Source: Diploptera punctata
Lineage: Eukaryota > Arthropoda > Insecta > Blattodea > Blaberidae
Length of the DNA stretch: 64,000 bases
Reading direction: 5' to 3'
Assembly (NCBI GenBank): GCA_030220185.1
Contig: JASPKZ010007795.1
Location: 2,349,001 to 2,413,000, forward strand
Part shown: in pieces, positions 53,590-64,000 of the stretch
How positions within the stretch are numbered: the first letter of the stretch is position 1
Layout of the letters: every line of letters begins with the position of its first letter
Position numbers and translations under genes: made by a program
Notes under the pieces: generated by a model
What the model saw: the letters and a program-made list of their open reading frames with translations, nothing else
Told to the model about the DNA's origin: nothing
Database searches by the model: none

Positions 53590-55225
53590 GTGACTATTTA
53601 ACTCATGCCCCAAATGGGAATCAATGACCAATCACGTTACAATGATTTTTGATTTACAACTAATCACAGTCGTGTTTCGCCTAGAATTTACCAACTAAAG
53701 TTTATCGTAATAAAGAAAGCGCCTCTTTTTTAACATTCTGAGTAGGCCATAGCATTATTTTGCAGTGACTGACTCTCCAAGAAATACGGCTACCAGATTG
53801 TATATATAGTGCATGAATGTCAGCAGATACCGCAGCCGATAGATAATATAAAAACAATTTGTAACAATTTATTATACCAAAAAAAAAAGAAAAAACACTG
53901 TTTGCATTTTCTTAAACGAATTATTTTCCAGGAAATGACGTTGCAGAAAAATATAATTGACATATTTTCATCTTACTTACTTACTCACTGGCACTATCGA
54001 ACCCGTAGGTTCATGGCCGCGCGAACATAAGCTCTCCATACAACCCTATCCTGAGCCTATGCCTTCCAATCGAATCCTGTATAATCAATCTACTTCCCTC
54101 AAATAATAGTTAATGTTTCTTGTTAATGTTTCTTCGTCTACCAACTGGACGTTTTCCCTCTGGCTTTCCTACAAGAAGCTTCCATGCACGTCTTTCATTC
54201 CCCATACGCGCAACATGTCCTGTCTATCGCAGTCTACGAGACTTAACTGTTCTTATTTTATCTGACTTCCTATAAAGACCATGTAGTTCATTGTTATGTA
54301 CCCTTTAGAATTATGTATGATATCCTGTCACTGACAAACTTAATATCTCGGATAGCGGATAGGATCCTCCTTCTGACTAAAAAATCCGTTCCAAATTCAG
54401 GTCTTTCTGCACCCCCGTAGTATAATGCAAAGCTTCCTGATTCCTGACTACTTTCTCCTGGCCACCTAACTTCCTGTAAAGCGACTATATCCAAGGGCGA
54501 TTTTTCTAATTACCGCGTTAATATGTCTAGTGCCCCGCTATTGTATAAAGTCCTAACATTCCATGTTCCTAGGAACATGTCCCTGTGTTTGAGCCTTTGG
54601 CATGGGTTTCCTAAAGTAGTCCCCGCCCGGAGGACCAAATGGGGGACTATTTGACCTCCGGAAAATTTTACCCCAGTTGAACCCATGTTCGCATTTCTTG
54701 ACGGTTGTATTTTTACGGTGAAAGATCGTCACTCTTTCGACCAAGGTACTTTTCTCGTCTGGCTTATCACCTTCGACCAGTTCGGCATGGGTAACCCTAT
54801 CGGCAGCAATGCTACCGCCGGCATAGCTCTCGGGATCATTTAAGCACGCAAACCACTGCACCACGACAAGGTAAATATACCATGGAGGGCATATTTTCAT
54901 CTAGGACATCAAATTAATTAATACCTATAACGTTCGTTATACATTTCTCCACTAGGGTGCATTCTTACAACATCGCGTTCCTTTGGCAATAAGTAATATT
55001 ATGATCTGGTTGCAGTGATGAACAAAAGAAGCAAATGAAGCGTACCAATCTTTTCTCATATGTTTTCAAACATCGCCATTTACATTAAATATATAAATAT
55101 TTAAAAATAACTACAGTTCAATAATGATTTGTGAGTAAACAGCTTAATTTATTCGTCAAATAGTCCTAACAAATGCCACTCTTAATTTCCAAATTCTCTA
55201 GATAAATTGGAAATCACTCATGGCA
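53590..55225 (+). repeat. Repeat family R, copy 1 (carries an RTE insertion)
   Basis: Starts AACTCATGCCCCAAATGGGA, then CCAATCACAGTCGTGTTTCG-like sequence, and ends CACTCATGGCATTACTTATG. The copies at 55240-56400 (direct) and 58180-58830 (inverted) match. CCAATCA repeats and TATATATAGTGCATGAAT suggest promoter-like content, which is inference. No long frame. Confidence 0.65.
53974..54889 (-). mobile_element. RTE LINE with large internal deletion, intact 13-bp duplication
   Basis: CATATTTTCATCT flanks it at 53961-53973 and 54890-54902. The right part (54889-54297) is the LINE 5' region and endonuclease start (GGDYFRKPMPKAQTQGH; ALQEVRWPGESSQESGSF); the left part (54290-53974) is the 3' tail ending in (TAAG)n. 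Everything between, about 2.5 kb of endonuclease and RT, is missing. The junction is at about 54293-54297. Confidence 0.85.
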
Positions 55226-55239
55226 TTACTTATGCATAT

Positions 55240-56400
55240 TTAACTCGTGCTCCAAATGGGAGTCAATGACCAATCACATTTCAATGATTTTTTATTTACA
55301 ACCAATCACAGTCGTGTTTCGCCTAGAATTTACCAACTAAAGTTTATCATAATAAAGAAATCACCTCCTTTTTAACATTCTGAATAGGTCATAGCATTAT
55401 TTTGCCGTGACTGACTCTGTAACAAATACGGCTACCTGATCGTATACATATATAGTGCATGAATATCAACACATAGCGCATGCGGGAGTTAATATAAAAA
55501 CATTTGCAGCAATTGATTATACCACCAAAAAAATAAACCAATGTTTACACTTTCTTAAATGTATTTTTTCCCACCTAATAACATTCCAGAAAAATATAAT
55601 TGTCATAAGATATCAGAAATGAATTAATATACAATTTGATGTGTTTCATTTTTTCTCCACTAGAGTGCATTTTTACAAAATTGTGTTACTTAGGCAATAA
55701 ATAATATGATCTGGAAGAAACAAATGAAGCGTACCAATCGTTTCTCGTTTGTTTTCAAACATCGCCGTTTACATTAAATATGTAAATATTTAAAAATAAC
55801 TATATTTAAATAATGATTTGTGAGTAAACAGCTTAATTTTATTCGTTAAATAGTCCTAACAAATGCCACTCTTGATTTCCAAATGCTCTAGATAAATTAA
55901 CTACTCCCCCTCAGGGGTCCTCATCTAGAGGATATGTGGATGGCGACCACAAGGTGCCCAAGCTGTGCAAAACATTTCTTCCACTTACTTGTGTTTTGCA
56001 CTCTTTTAACTTTACTATCTAACCTCTCTTGGTTAACTCTTGTTTTTTCGACCCCGACGCTATTAGGGCATCCGAGGGCTAGGGAGTCCTTCCTTTCTTC
56101 CATTTCTTCTTTCCTTTATTTTCTTTTTCTTCTCCAGAAAGCCTGACCAGAGGCTATAAGATGGCAGCCCCATCACTGGTCTTGCCTTCCTTTGGCCAGC
56201 AACCAATCGAAGGGACTACTATTATGCTTTCAAGTCTTATACGAGAATTTCCCATAAGGGAAAATTTTCTATAGGATCGTAACAGGCCTCGGCCTAATAC
56301 TTGGAAGGAAGAAGAAGAAGAAGAAGAATTAACTACTCACTTCGTGAGTCGTGAATTTATCGATAATTTGGAAATCACTCGTGGCATTACTTATGGTAAC
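55240..56400 (+). repeat. Repeat family R, copy 2 (carries SINE-1)
   Basis: Direct neighbour of copy 1 in the same orientation. GAGTCAATGACCAATCACAT and ATATATAGTGCATGAATATC match copy 1. Broken by SINE-1 at 55907-56326. Confidence 0.65.
55907..56326 (+). mobile_element. SINE-1 full-length copy (420 bp)
   Basis: AATTAACTACTC flanks it at 55895-55906 and 56327-56338. Starts CCCCTCAGGGGTCCTCATCT, ends (GAA)n. Confidence 0.9.
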
Positions 56401-56599
56401 TTGCTTTCATTACTATGCTGCAATGGTACAGTGCATGCATTTAAAGCCTGAGTATTCTATTGATAGAAAATCCATTTTTAAATATAAAAAAAAAAAACAA
56501 GCTGCATAATTCGAAATTCTTAGAATTCTCCTTGGGGTTCGAAATAAAAAGTCCACCATATTTACATTCCTGCGGTCCCATCCCCCAACCGAACGGATT

Positions 56600-57320
56600 A
56601 AAGCATGGTGATTTGGCGCAGAACTACTTCTCTCAAATCATGATTAATGTCATTCTCCCATATCATTGTTGGCCTGCCTATTCGGAGCTTTCCCTCTGGT
56701 TTTTCCTAAAAACAATTTCCATGCCTCTCTTTCATACCTCATTCATGCAACATTTCCTGCTCACCGTAGTCTACTATATCTAACGTTCCTATTATGTCTA
56801 GTTTCCTGTTAGGCAGTCTTCTCATTTCGCCTATCTGTTAATCTCTCACTGGTACAACAATTTTCCTATGAACTTATTTCTCAAATACTCATATTCTCTT
56901 CTCCTCCCTTAAAATAAGAGTCCGTGTTTCGTATCCATACAATATAACTGGAAGAATAACAGTTTTATGTATTTTTAGTTTAATTTTTCTTAGAGAAGTT
57001 GGGGTGGCCAAAGTGCCTGTAATGAATACTAGCCTGCATTTCTAGAATTGAGCCTAAGTTTAATTTCTTTGTGCATCTCATTCCTGTTTGTAATTATTAT
57101 TCCTAGGTATTTGAATTCAGCCACTTCTTCAAAATTTCCCTCATTTGTCATTAACTGTCCACTTCCATTACATAATCTATTTCTATGTGTGAACATACAT
57201 TTAGTTTTATTGATGTTTACTTCCAGCCCCAATTTCTTAGTGTTACTCAACATAGTAGGCGTGTTGGCACTTAATATTTCCTCACTATCTCCTAATAATA
57301 CAACATCATCAGCATCTTTA
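56600..57320 (-). pseudogene. RTE LINE 3' fragment
   Basis: The minus frame 57253-57029 reads NTKKLGLEVNINKTKCMFTH, then TNEGNFEEVAEFKYLGIIIT. Lower-coordinate parts are more decayed. Same family as 1101-4425. Confidence 0.75.
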
Positions 57321-57324
57321 TCAT

Positions 57325-58142
57325 GGCTTCATGTCTATATAGATGGGTCGCTAATGAATAGAGAAGCAGAGCAGAATAATGTGTAAACTCTTCTCATTTT
57401 ATTTTATATGTATTTACTCTATCTCATTTACTACATCTCTTGGGAAATATACAACACATTATGACGGTGAACTACAAGCAATACTTACAGCCCGACAACA
57501 ATTGTTTCTTCATATCAATTCCTTCGAAAATACTGTATAATACTTTCTGGCTCTAGCTCAGCCATAATAGCACTAACACACAACCGGACCACCCAAGATC
57601 ATAGAATAATAGAAGCAAAAAATTGCAACAGGATGTTAAAAAATCTAAACAAAAATGTTGTTCTATTGAGATTCCATTGTGGCGTGGAAGGGAATGAGAA
57701 GGCTGATATGCTTGCAAAAAAAAAAAAAAAGGTACAGGCATCCAACAAAGTAAGATCAATTACCTATCTTACAAATCAGTACAACTCTGCACCAAAATTA
57801 AAATAAAATCCCATATATCTGAACAAAACAAAATCCAATGTGATATGGAAGACATTACTACAACCAAATACAATACAAAACATCCCACCATCAATTGGCA
57901 GTTGCATCATTTCATCTTGAAACTGGTCATGATTGCTTGGCAACACATCTATACACAAAATTAAACTACTAAACTCTCCACGCTGCATAGTATGCAAGAA
58001 CACAAATACGATAATAAACAAGGACCACTTGATGTTCTGCGATGAACTTCAGAAAATAGTTGGAACACCATTCCAAATTGCTGAATATAATTGGGAAGCC
58101 CGCAAGCGAATGATGACAAATCAAGAGCTTCAGATTATTTGA
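57325..58142 (+). pseudogene. LINE RNase H and C-terminal fragment
   Basis: Pieces in order: SCLYRWVANE (start of RNase H), YGELQAILTARQQLFLHINS, SGSSSAIIALTHNRTTQDHR, then HCGVEGNEKADMLAKK, the classic end of the RNase H domain. The frame 57933-58142 gives IKLLNSPRCIVCKNTNTIIN and KDHLMFCDELQKIVG, the CxxC...H...C knuckle of Jockey/R1-type elements. A poly-A run at 57716-57730 and indels break it. Confidence 0.75.
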
Positions 58143-58179
58143 ATACTACTACTACTACTACTCTTTATGATAAGTATGG

Positions 58180-58830
58180 CATTTGTTAGGACTATTTAAC
58201 GAATAAAATTAAGCTGTTTACTCATAAATCATTATTTAACTATAGTTATTTTTAAATATTTATATATTTAATGTAAACGGCGATGTTTGAAAACAAATGA
58301 GAAACGATAAGTACGCTTCATCTGCTTCTTTTGTTTATCACTGCAACCAGAGCATACTATTTATTGCCAAAGGAACGCAATATTATAAGAATGCTCTCTA
58401 GTGGAGAAAAAACGAAAAACATCAAACTGTATATTAATTCATTTCTGATGTCGTATGATGTAAATATGACAATTATATTTTTTTCTGGGTTATTACCTGG
58501 GGAAAAATACATTTAAGAAAGTGCAAACAGTGGTTTCTTTTTTTTTTTTTTTGTGGTATAACAAATTGCTACAAATGTTTTTATATTAACTCCTGCAAGC
58601 GCTGTGCACTATATACACAATCTGGTAGCTGTATTTCTTACAGGCTCAGTTCCTGTTAAATAATGGTCAGACCTGTTCAGAATATTAAAAAGGAGGAGCT
58701 TTCTTTAATATGGTAAATTTAACGCTGATAAATATTTCGTGAAACACGACTGTGATTGGTTGTAAAACAGAAATCATTGAAACGTGGTTGGTCATTGACT
58801 CCCATTTGGGGCATGAGTTAAATCAGGCAT
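58180..58830 (-). repeat. Repeat family R, copy 3 (inverted)
   Basis: Reverse complement of copies 1 and 2: ends CATTTGGGGCATGAGTTAAA, with CACGACTGTGATTGGTTGTA inside. Confidence 0.65.
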
Positions 58831-59219
58831 GGGGAACTGCCGAATGAGGGGTAGTATGACATCCTTCCTCATTCCACCCTTCATTTAACTCGTAACTGTT
58901 GTTATTATCGTCTCCATACCATGCAGTATCAGTGACGGTACACCCTTATAACCTGAAACATATATACTGCTCCGGACCCAGCTCCGTGTGTCTGAAAGGA
59001 ATTTGCTGACTCAGCTGTTAGTACTATGAGAAGTATAGAAGTGTACCTCCTCCCACTCCCCACACTTCTCCCCGCAAACACACAGAGCTTGGTCTCGAGC
59101 TGTACTAATCGCTTCCATTCTTACGTACATTACGTGTAACGTTTGAAGAGCGCGTAGAGGACCGCTGATGCCTTTTTCTTGACACTAATTTGTCTATGTC
59201 AGGCTGGATAGTACTCTTA
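58831..59219. other. No recognised gene
   Basis: Less AT-rich than its surroundings; a minus frame (59105-59335) overlaps the Harbinger end and is probably chance. Confidence 0.4.
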
Positions 59220-59412
59220 GGCCGGTATTCTTGAAACCAACTCTCCTCTCGGAGTGAGTGTCTCCGCCTTCCTATGACGTCGAGAGTATTCATGAAACCA
59301 ACTCTCGTCTCTCGTTTTGGCCACGCCTTACTCACTTTTATGTGTCAAAATGCTGTCAAATCCTAAGTCGGCAGTATTCCCGTCTTTCCCTTTGTTCTGC
59401 TCCACAGTAGAA

Positions 59413-59553
59413 ATGGCGGAATTCCAAAAGTGAATAATCTTTTGGGTTTCGAGGCACAGAAATTAATAGAAGATGTGGAAATTGAACAAAATCTACGGGA
59501 TCAAGCGAATCGCCGTCGCCGCTTGTACTTTCAGGATATTCCCCGATATATAG
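59413..59553 (+). pseudogene. Harbinger transposase exon 1 (frameshifted)
   Basis: ATGGCGGAATTCCAAAAG is followed by a stop in frame, while the +1 frame continues NNLLGFEAQKLIEDVEIEQN and RRRRLYFQDIPRYI to a GTAAGT donor at 59554. This is the charged N-terminus typical of HARBI1-like proteins. One frameshift near 59431. Confidence 0.55.
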
Positions 59554-59644
59554 GTAAGTCATGTAATATATGCTGTATGATTCATTATATTCTAACTTCT
59601 TCAATATGCATTGTGAGACTTTTCTTAAAATCTTACTTACTTAC

Positions 59645-61045
59645 TCACTGGCACTATCGAACCCGAAGGTTCATGGCCGCGCGGACATAAGCTCTCCATA
59701 CATCCCTATCCTGAGCTAATGCTTTCCAATCATTCCCTGTATAATCTACTTCCCTCAAATCATAGTTAATGTTGTTCTCCCACCTCAGTTTTGGTCTACC
59801 AACGGGGCCGTTTTCCCTCTGGCTTTCCTACAAGAAGCTTCCATGCACGTCTTTCATTCCCCATACGTGCAACATGTCCTGCCCATCGTAGTCTACGAGA
59901 CTTAACTGTTCTTATTATATCTGGCTTCCTATAAAGACCATGTAGTTAATTGTTATGTAATCTTCTCCATTCACCTGTCTGTTCATCTCTCTTTGGTCCA
60001 AAAATTTTCCTAAGAACTTTATTCTCAAATACTCGTAATCTCCTTTCCTCCCTTAAAATAAGAGTCCATGTTTCGCACCCATATAATATAACTGGTAGAA
60101 TAATAGTTTTATATATTTTCAGTTTAACGTTTTTTGAAAGGAGTTGTTGGGACATCAAAAGTCTCTGCAATGCATAATAGCATGCATTTCCAGAATTGAG
60201 CCTATGTTTAATTTCTTTGTGCATCTCATTCCTATTTGTGATTATTGTTCCTAGGTATTTGAATTCAGCCACTTCCTCAAAATTTCCCTCATTTGTCATT
60301 AACTGTCCATTTCCATTATATACTGAATTTCTACGTGTGACCATATATTTAGTTTTACTGATATTTACTTCCAGTCCTAATTTCTTAGTGTTACTCAATA
60401 GTGTGTGCGTGTTGGCCTTTAGTATCTCCTCGCTATCGGCCAACAATACTACATCATCAGCATAAACTAACAGCTTATTAATACCATTGAGTTGTAAGCC
60501 TTCCTCATTCTCTAAAGATTTAATAGCATGCTCTAGTACAAAACTAAATAGTAGAGGAGATAGTGCATCTCCTTGCTTCAACCCGTTCTGGATTTCAAAA
60601 GTGTCTGAACACTGTTTGCCTACACGCACCCTACTCTTTGAGCCATTTAGACACATTCGTATAAGTCTAACCAACTTTTTAGGAATTCCGAACTCCAGCA
60701 GGATACTATATAACTTCTCCCTCTTAATTGAGTCATATGCTTTTTTGAAGTCTACATATAGTTGATGTACAGTACCATTATATTCCCATTTCTTCTCTAA
60801 AATCTGTCTTATACTGAAAATCTGATCTGTTGTAGACCTATTGCTTCTAAATGCACATTGATGATCTCCTAGAATGTCATCAATATAGGGAGTAAGTCTG
60901 CTTACTAATATATTTGTTAGAATTTTGTACGAAGTTGAAAGTAATGAGATGCCCCTGTAGTTGTTGCAATCAGTTTTTATCTCCTTTCTTATAAATTGGT
61001 ATGATAATTGATTCCTTCCATTCATCTGGAAGAGCTTCTTTTTCC
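59645..61045 (-). mobile_element. 5'-truncated RTE LINE in the Harbinger intron
   Basis: Its 3' end has (TAAG)n on the minus strand at 59635-59650 followed by the family end. It is truncated at the 5' side near 61045, in the RT domain. Possible 6-bp flanking repeat AAATCT. It holds the best preserved LINE frame in the window. Confidence 0.85.
59880..61025 (-). pseudogene. RTE reverse transcriptase, 5'-truncated but mostly open
   Basis: A 359-codon frame on the minus strand from 61025: KTDCNNYRGISLLSTSYKIL; VDFKKAYDSIKREKLYSILL with the first catalytic Asp (FKKAYDS); LKQGDALSPLLFSFVLEHAI (motif 4); LLVYADDVVLLADS (motif 5, the YADD box); and FKYLGTIITNRNEMHKEIKH, then VILYGCETWTLILREERRLR. 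The core RT motifs after the fingers are all present, but the endonuclease and start are missing and the frame ends at GEWRRLHNN, so it cannot be a working element. It shows which motifs to expect in the decayed copies. Confidence 0.85.
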
Positions 61046-61689
61046 CAAATCTAGTGTTGTTTATTACAAACGTGTATGGAAATACTATATAAACCGATTA
61101 CAAATAATTCATGTAGAGAAATAAAATATCACTCTCGTGTATAATCATTAACATGATCTTTTTTTGTTTGTATATTACACGCAAAAAAGTGAAATTTTTA
61201 TTAACTCCGGTCACATACCGAACAAAATTGGATAATAATTAGTAATTCAATAGTACGATATATATGTGTATGTATATATATTATATAAGGAAAATGCAAA
61301 TAATGAAACATCTTCATTCAAACTACTGTAGTAGAAATTAATAAAACAATATTTCTATTAATTTTTTAATACTTAACATTATTATTATTTAATTTCAAGA
61401 AATTAACTTCATTTCGGTGTTTTTGTTGGGACAAGTTAGTATACGTATGATTAGTTTATAGTTTATTGAATAATATGCAAGCAATTTATTTTGTTAGGTT
61501 AGGAAGAGTGTAATTGGTGTATGTCAGTTTCTCATAAACTGTTTGGGAATTGATTAAGAAGGTTGGTTATTTCGATTTCACATTTATATCCTGCCACCTG
61601 GTGAAGGTTACATTAAACATTCGTGCATGTGCAGTGTGATTCTGTAGAACATTCATTGAATAGATGAGAGTCAAATACTAAAGTTTACC
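61046..61689. other. Harbinger intron remainder, no gene
   Basis: AT-rich; no feature I can support. The middle transposase exon expected between the two exons is not recognisable. Confidence 0.4.
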
Positions 61690-61889
61690 CATAATTTGCT
61701 TCACTCTTTAAATTATGCACATGAAAGATTATCTGATAATGCTTCATTTAATTTTATGCTAAACTCCTCGATTCAGGAACAAATACTTAATCAAGGTGTG
61801 GCCAGACAAATATTAAATTTATTATGGCATAAATATTGTGTCATACCAATTGTGAATTTATTCAATTTGTTTATTAATTCTATTCACAG

Positions 61890-62162
61890 GAAGTATGCAG
61901 CTTGTAGTGGCAGACCTCAGCCAAAGTACTGTGTCACCTGTCATCAGAAAAGTATCCACCTCTATTGCAGAATTGAAACTACAATTTATAACATTCCCTA
62001 ATGGAGATGAGGTTCGTCATCTCCATTATGAATTTCATAGAATTGCTTGTTTCCGTGGTGTAGTTGGATTCATCGATGGCACGCATATAAAAATAAGGAA
62101 TCCTGGAGGAGAATATCCTAATCTTCAGAAATAGCTTGGCCGTATTCTGCTTCAACTGTCAG
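61890..62162 (+). pseudogene. Harbinger transposase exon (DDE part, frameshifted)
   Basis: Between acceptor TATTCACAG and donor GTATGT it reads MQLVVADLSQSTVSPVIRKV, then LKLQFITFPNGDE, and FHRIACFRGVVGFIDGTHIK, RNPGGEYPN. The FIDGTHIKI phrase holds the first catalytic Asp of HARBI1-type nucleases. A stop (TAG) after LQK is bypassed if one frame is shifted (FRNSLAVFCFNCQ), so it carries a frameshift. Residues after this exon are not found downstream. Confidence 0.8.
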
Positions 62163-62699
62163 GTATGTACAAAAACTAGTTAAGCAAGTATTTTGTGTGT
62201 TATTTTATTTCACTCCCTCTCTCCAAGCGCGACAGGCCTAGAAGGCCCTTATGCTCTTTAATTGACATCATTAGAGTTGTAATTCAAAACTGATAATAAA
62301 AGGTCCAACTAATTTTTTTTAGAAGCTTTATTTTTAGAATTCATGTTCTTCTACGTGTTGTAAATCTACGACATGTGATCCATGGCTTAAGTTGCCTTGA
62401 TCAGTATTGTAAGAAAATTGAAATAAAGCCATTAGTGCACTGTCTTAAATATATAGCACATAAAAGCAGACCTCCAAGCAACATCTGTGAACCATTTTAG
62501 GTGAATACTTGATTTATGATGCTTTTTACCTAAATAATTTGTACCAAGTAGGAGATTTTGTAGACCAATATCAGTGAGAAACATTTTGAAAATGTATTGT
62601 GTTAATATTGTTCTAGATTACTACCTCATACCATTTATCCCATAACATAACATAGATTTTTGCATAAATAACAAATAAAATATAACCATATTTTAATTT
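62163..62699. other. No recognised gene
   Basis: Stop-rich sequence; no transposase continuation was found in any frame. Confidence 0.5.
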
Positions 62700-63060
62700 T
62701 TTTCATGTTTTTATTAAATTTACACTTTCCAAACCTTCAAAATTTTTCTTCCTTAATTAATCTAGGTTGGAAAGTGTTAATTTAATAAAAACTTCAAAGT
62801 ATGAAGCTTTACCGTTCAAAAGTAATGTATAAATTCTCAATAAAAGTACTTCTGAATAAAAGATTCCAATTGGCAGTGTTGGTATTGATAGTCTTTGGAC
62901 GAACGAGAATTGTATAAGTAGAAAGAAATGTTTGACATTCTTATCGGTGCTCAGATGGTGTAATTGGTATTGTACTAATGTACAGAATCAGAGATCCAGG
63001 GTTCAAGTCACAATTCAAGCATTATTTTTTCTTTCTTTATTAAGGTACAAGTAAATTTAC
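62700..63060. repeat. tRNA-headed repeat, locus C (degenerate)
   Basis: It starts with an inverted piece (TTTTTATTAAATTTACACTT against AAGTGTTAATTTAATAAAAA) and then a plus unit with CTTTACCGTTCAAAAGTAAT, TTCTCAATAAAAGTACTTCT and CCAATTGGCAGTG, which line up in order with the spacer of arrays A and B. The tRNA-like part is at 62951-63021. Confidence 0.6.
62951..63021 (+). repeat. tRNA-like sequence, locus C
   Basis: GTGCTCAGATGGTGTAATTG and GATCCAGGGTTCAAGTCACA show the D-arm and T-arm; the acceptor ends match poorly. A T-rich run follows (ATTATTTTTTCTTTC). Confidence 0.45.
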
Positions 63061-63803
63061 GGAAAAACTGCACTTAAACTAGCATGAAATATTTTCAAAG
63101 TCCTATAGAATAACAGTGTGCATGCGCCAGAGTTTGAGAGCCACCAATAACCCACAATTGAACATATTGATTATCATCCTCGATTACTATCCATTGCTAT
63201 GAAATTTAAATGACCAATATTTGCAATAAATCCCCAAATCTATGTTAAAAAGATATATTAATAATATTAAAATTACCAAACGTTTATTAAAAATGGGTGT
63301 ACACTTACTTATCGCTCCCTAATGCTGATCCAACCAGCGATAACCCAAAACAGCGATAGAAAAATCATAGACTAAGTAATATACTCTCTGGAGAAAATAG
63401 CAGTTAGCATCACAATATTTCTAACAGTGTCATAAAATTGTGATTTGCACATTTAAATAAATACTTCAAAACTGTCTAATAATGTTATAAAAATTGTTTT
63501 AAAAAGTTTAAAATATTAAATAATGTTAGGAAATACAAAATAAGTGCTATAGTTTACAATAATATAACTGAAAAATCAAGCGCTAGTAAAAGTGCAGTTG
63601 AGCCAAATTTACTTCCAATAAAACAATTGACGAAACCATCAAAGTTTTAACGCAATGACAAAACTGAAGTGCTTGAATGGCTATGAATAAAAAATGAATA
63701 GTTTTTCGTCAAGAAAGGCATAGTTTATAGTATGAATTTTGAATATGAAAAATTGAATATATATATATAATCAATTGAGTTGGTGTTTACTTGATGAAAA
63801 TCC
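63061..63803. other. No recognised gene
   Basis: AT-rich with no conserved frame or repeat I can identify. Confidence 0.5.
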
Positions 63804-64000
63804 ATATTAATTAATTAAATAAAAATAAAACTTAGTTTTATTCAATTTTCATATTTATTAAGATATAATTCAGTGACAGCTGTTTCGGTACATGTCTGAA
63901 GAAGGTACAGTGTACCGAAACAGCTGTCACTGAATTATACCTTAATAAATATGAAAATCGAATAAAACTAAGTTTTACTTTTATTTAATTAATATATATT
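63804..64000. mobile_element. Fold-back element with hammerhead-like centre (cut by window edge)
   Basis: The arms are near-perfect inverses: ATTCAGTGACAGCTGTTTCG on the left, CGAAACAGCTGTCACTGAAT on the right, extending about 88 bases each way. The centre reads CTGAAGA (63896-63902), A, GGTAC-AGT-GTACC, GAAA (63917-63920), CAGCTG, UC. That is the hammerhead order with a self-complementary helix III. One extra base sits before helix II. Confidence 0.7.

Larger units (their letters stand above)
59220..62162 (+). mobile_element. PIF/Harbinger element, 3' end not found
   Basis: The 5' end GGCCGGTATTCTTGAAACCA follows TTA at 59217-59219, the 3-bp target expected for Harbinger. The end motif recurs inside (GTATTCATGAAACCAACTCT). 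Two transposase exons are recognisable and an RTE LINE lies between them. No matching inverted end was seen to the right. Confidence 0.65.

Noticed and set aside
59950..60765. Series of plus-strand frames rich in Ser, Leu and Phe
   Set aside because: Antisense shadows of the RTE reverse transcriptase frame at 59946-61025.

Overview
This is nuclear DNA from an insect and almost all of it is transposon-derived. It is AT-rich, has spliced exons with GT/AG borders, and is packed with non-LTR retrotransposons, Penelope-like elements, Tc1/mariner, piggyBac-type and Harbinger elements, tRNA-derived SINEs and microsatellites. From memory, the reading frames of the dominant RTE-type LINE resemble proteins predicted in cockroach genomes (Periplaneta americana or a close relative). 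That assignment is inference.

The only convincing host gene is at the left edge. Two phase-compatible + strand exons (714-857 and 5069-5187, the second ending in TGA) form the 3' end of a gene whose other exons lie left of the window. Its last intron was enlarged by an RTE LINE and two fold-back elements. From 5.2 to 13 kb lie fold-back elements, a 300-bp-period array of tRNA-like units (6.8-8.0 kb), an inverted pair of Penelope-like fragments broken by a LINE fragment, a SINE and an R2-like LINE fragment.

From about 13 to 50 kb the layout is a tandem segmental duplication of a roughly 10-12 kb TE-rich unit: a partial unit 0 (12975-15338, then a 4.9 kb LINE insertion), unit 1 (20220-32648), unit 2 (32649-44500) and truncated unit 3 (44501-50040). 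Each full unit carries the same older residents: a tRNA-type SINE, LINE tails, a tRNA-Asp-type SINE and an 80-bp minisatellite; units 1 and 2 also share more SINEs, an RTE fragment, a mariner-like element and a Penelope-like element. Younger insertions differ between units, so the units give natural empty sites for a LINE, a Tc1 element, a piggyBac-type MITE and a SINE, each with a clear target-site duplication. The LINE in unit 0 is itself interrupted by a 1.6 kb head-to-head array of six tRNA-like units.

From 50 to 64 kb there are microsatellites, LINE fragments, an internally deleted RTE copy with an intact 13-bp duplication, a repeat family present three times, a Harbinger transposase relic with an RTE LINE in its intron, a third, degenerate tRNA-unit locus, and a fold-back element whose centre resembles a hammerhead ribozyme.

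The most unusual signals are: (1) the tRNA-headed repeat family, found at three loci with the same head-to-head layout and, at two, the same right terminus; (2) fold-back elements with hammerhead-like cores; (3) the SINE that shares its 3' tail with a LINE fragment in the same window; (4) the nested insertion record in the duplicated unit. No rRNA, CRISPR array or bacterial gene is present. Apart from the host exons, no frame looks like a working gene.
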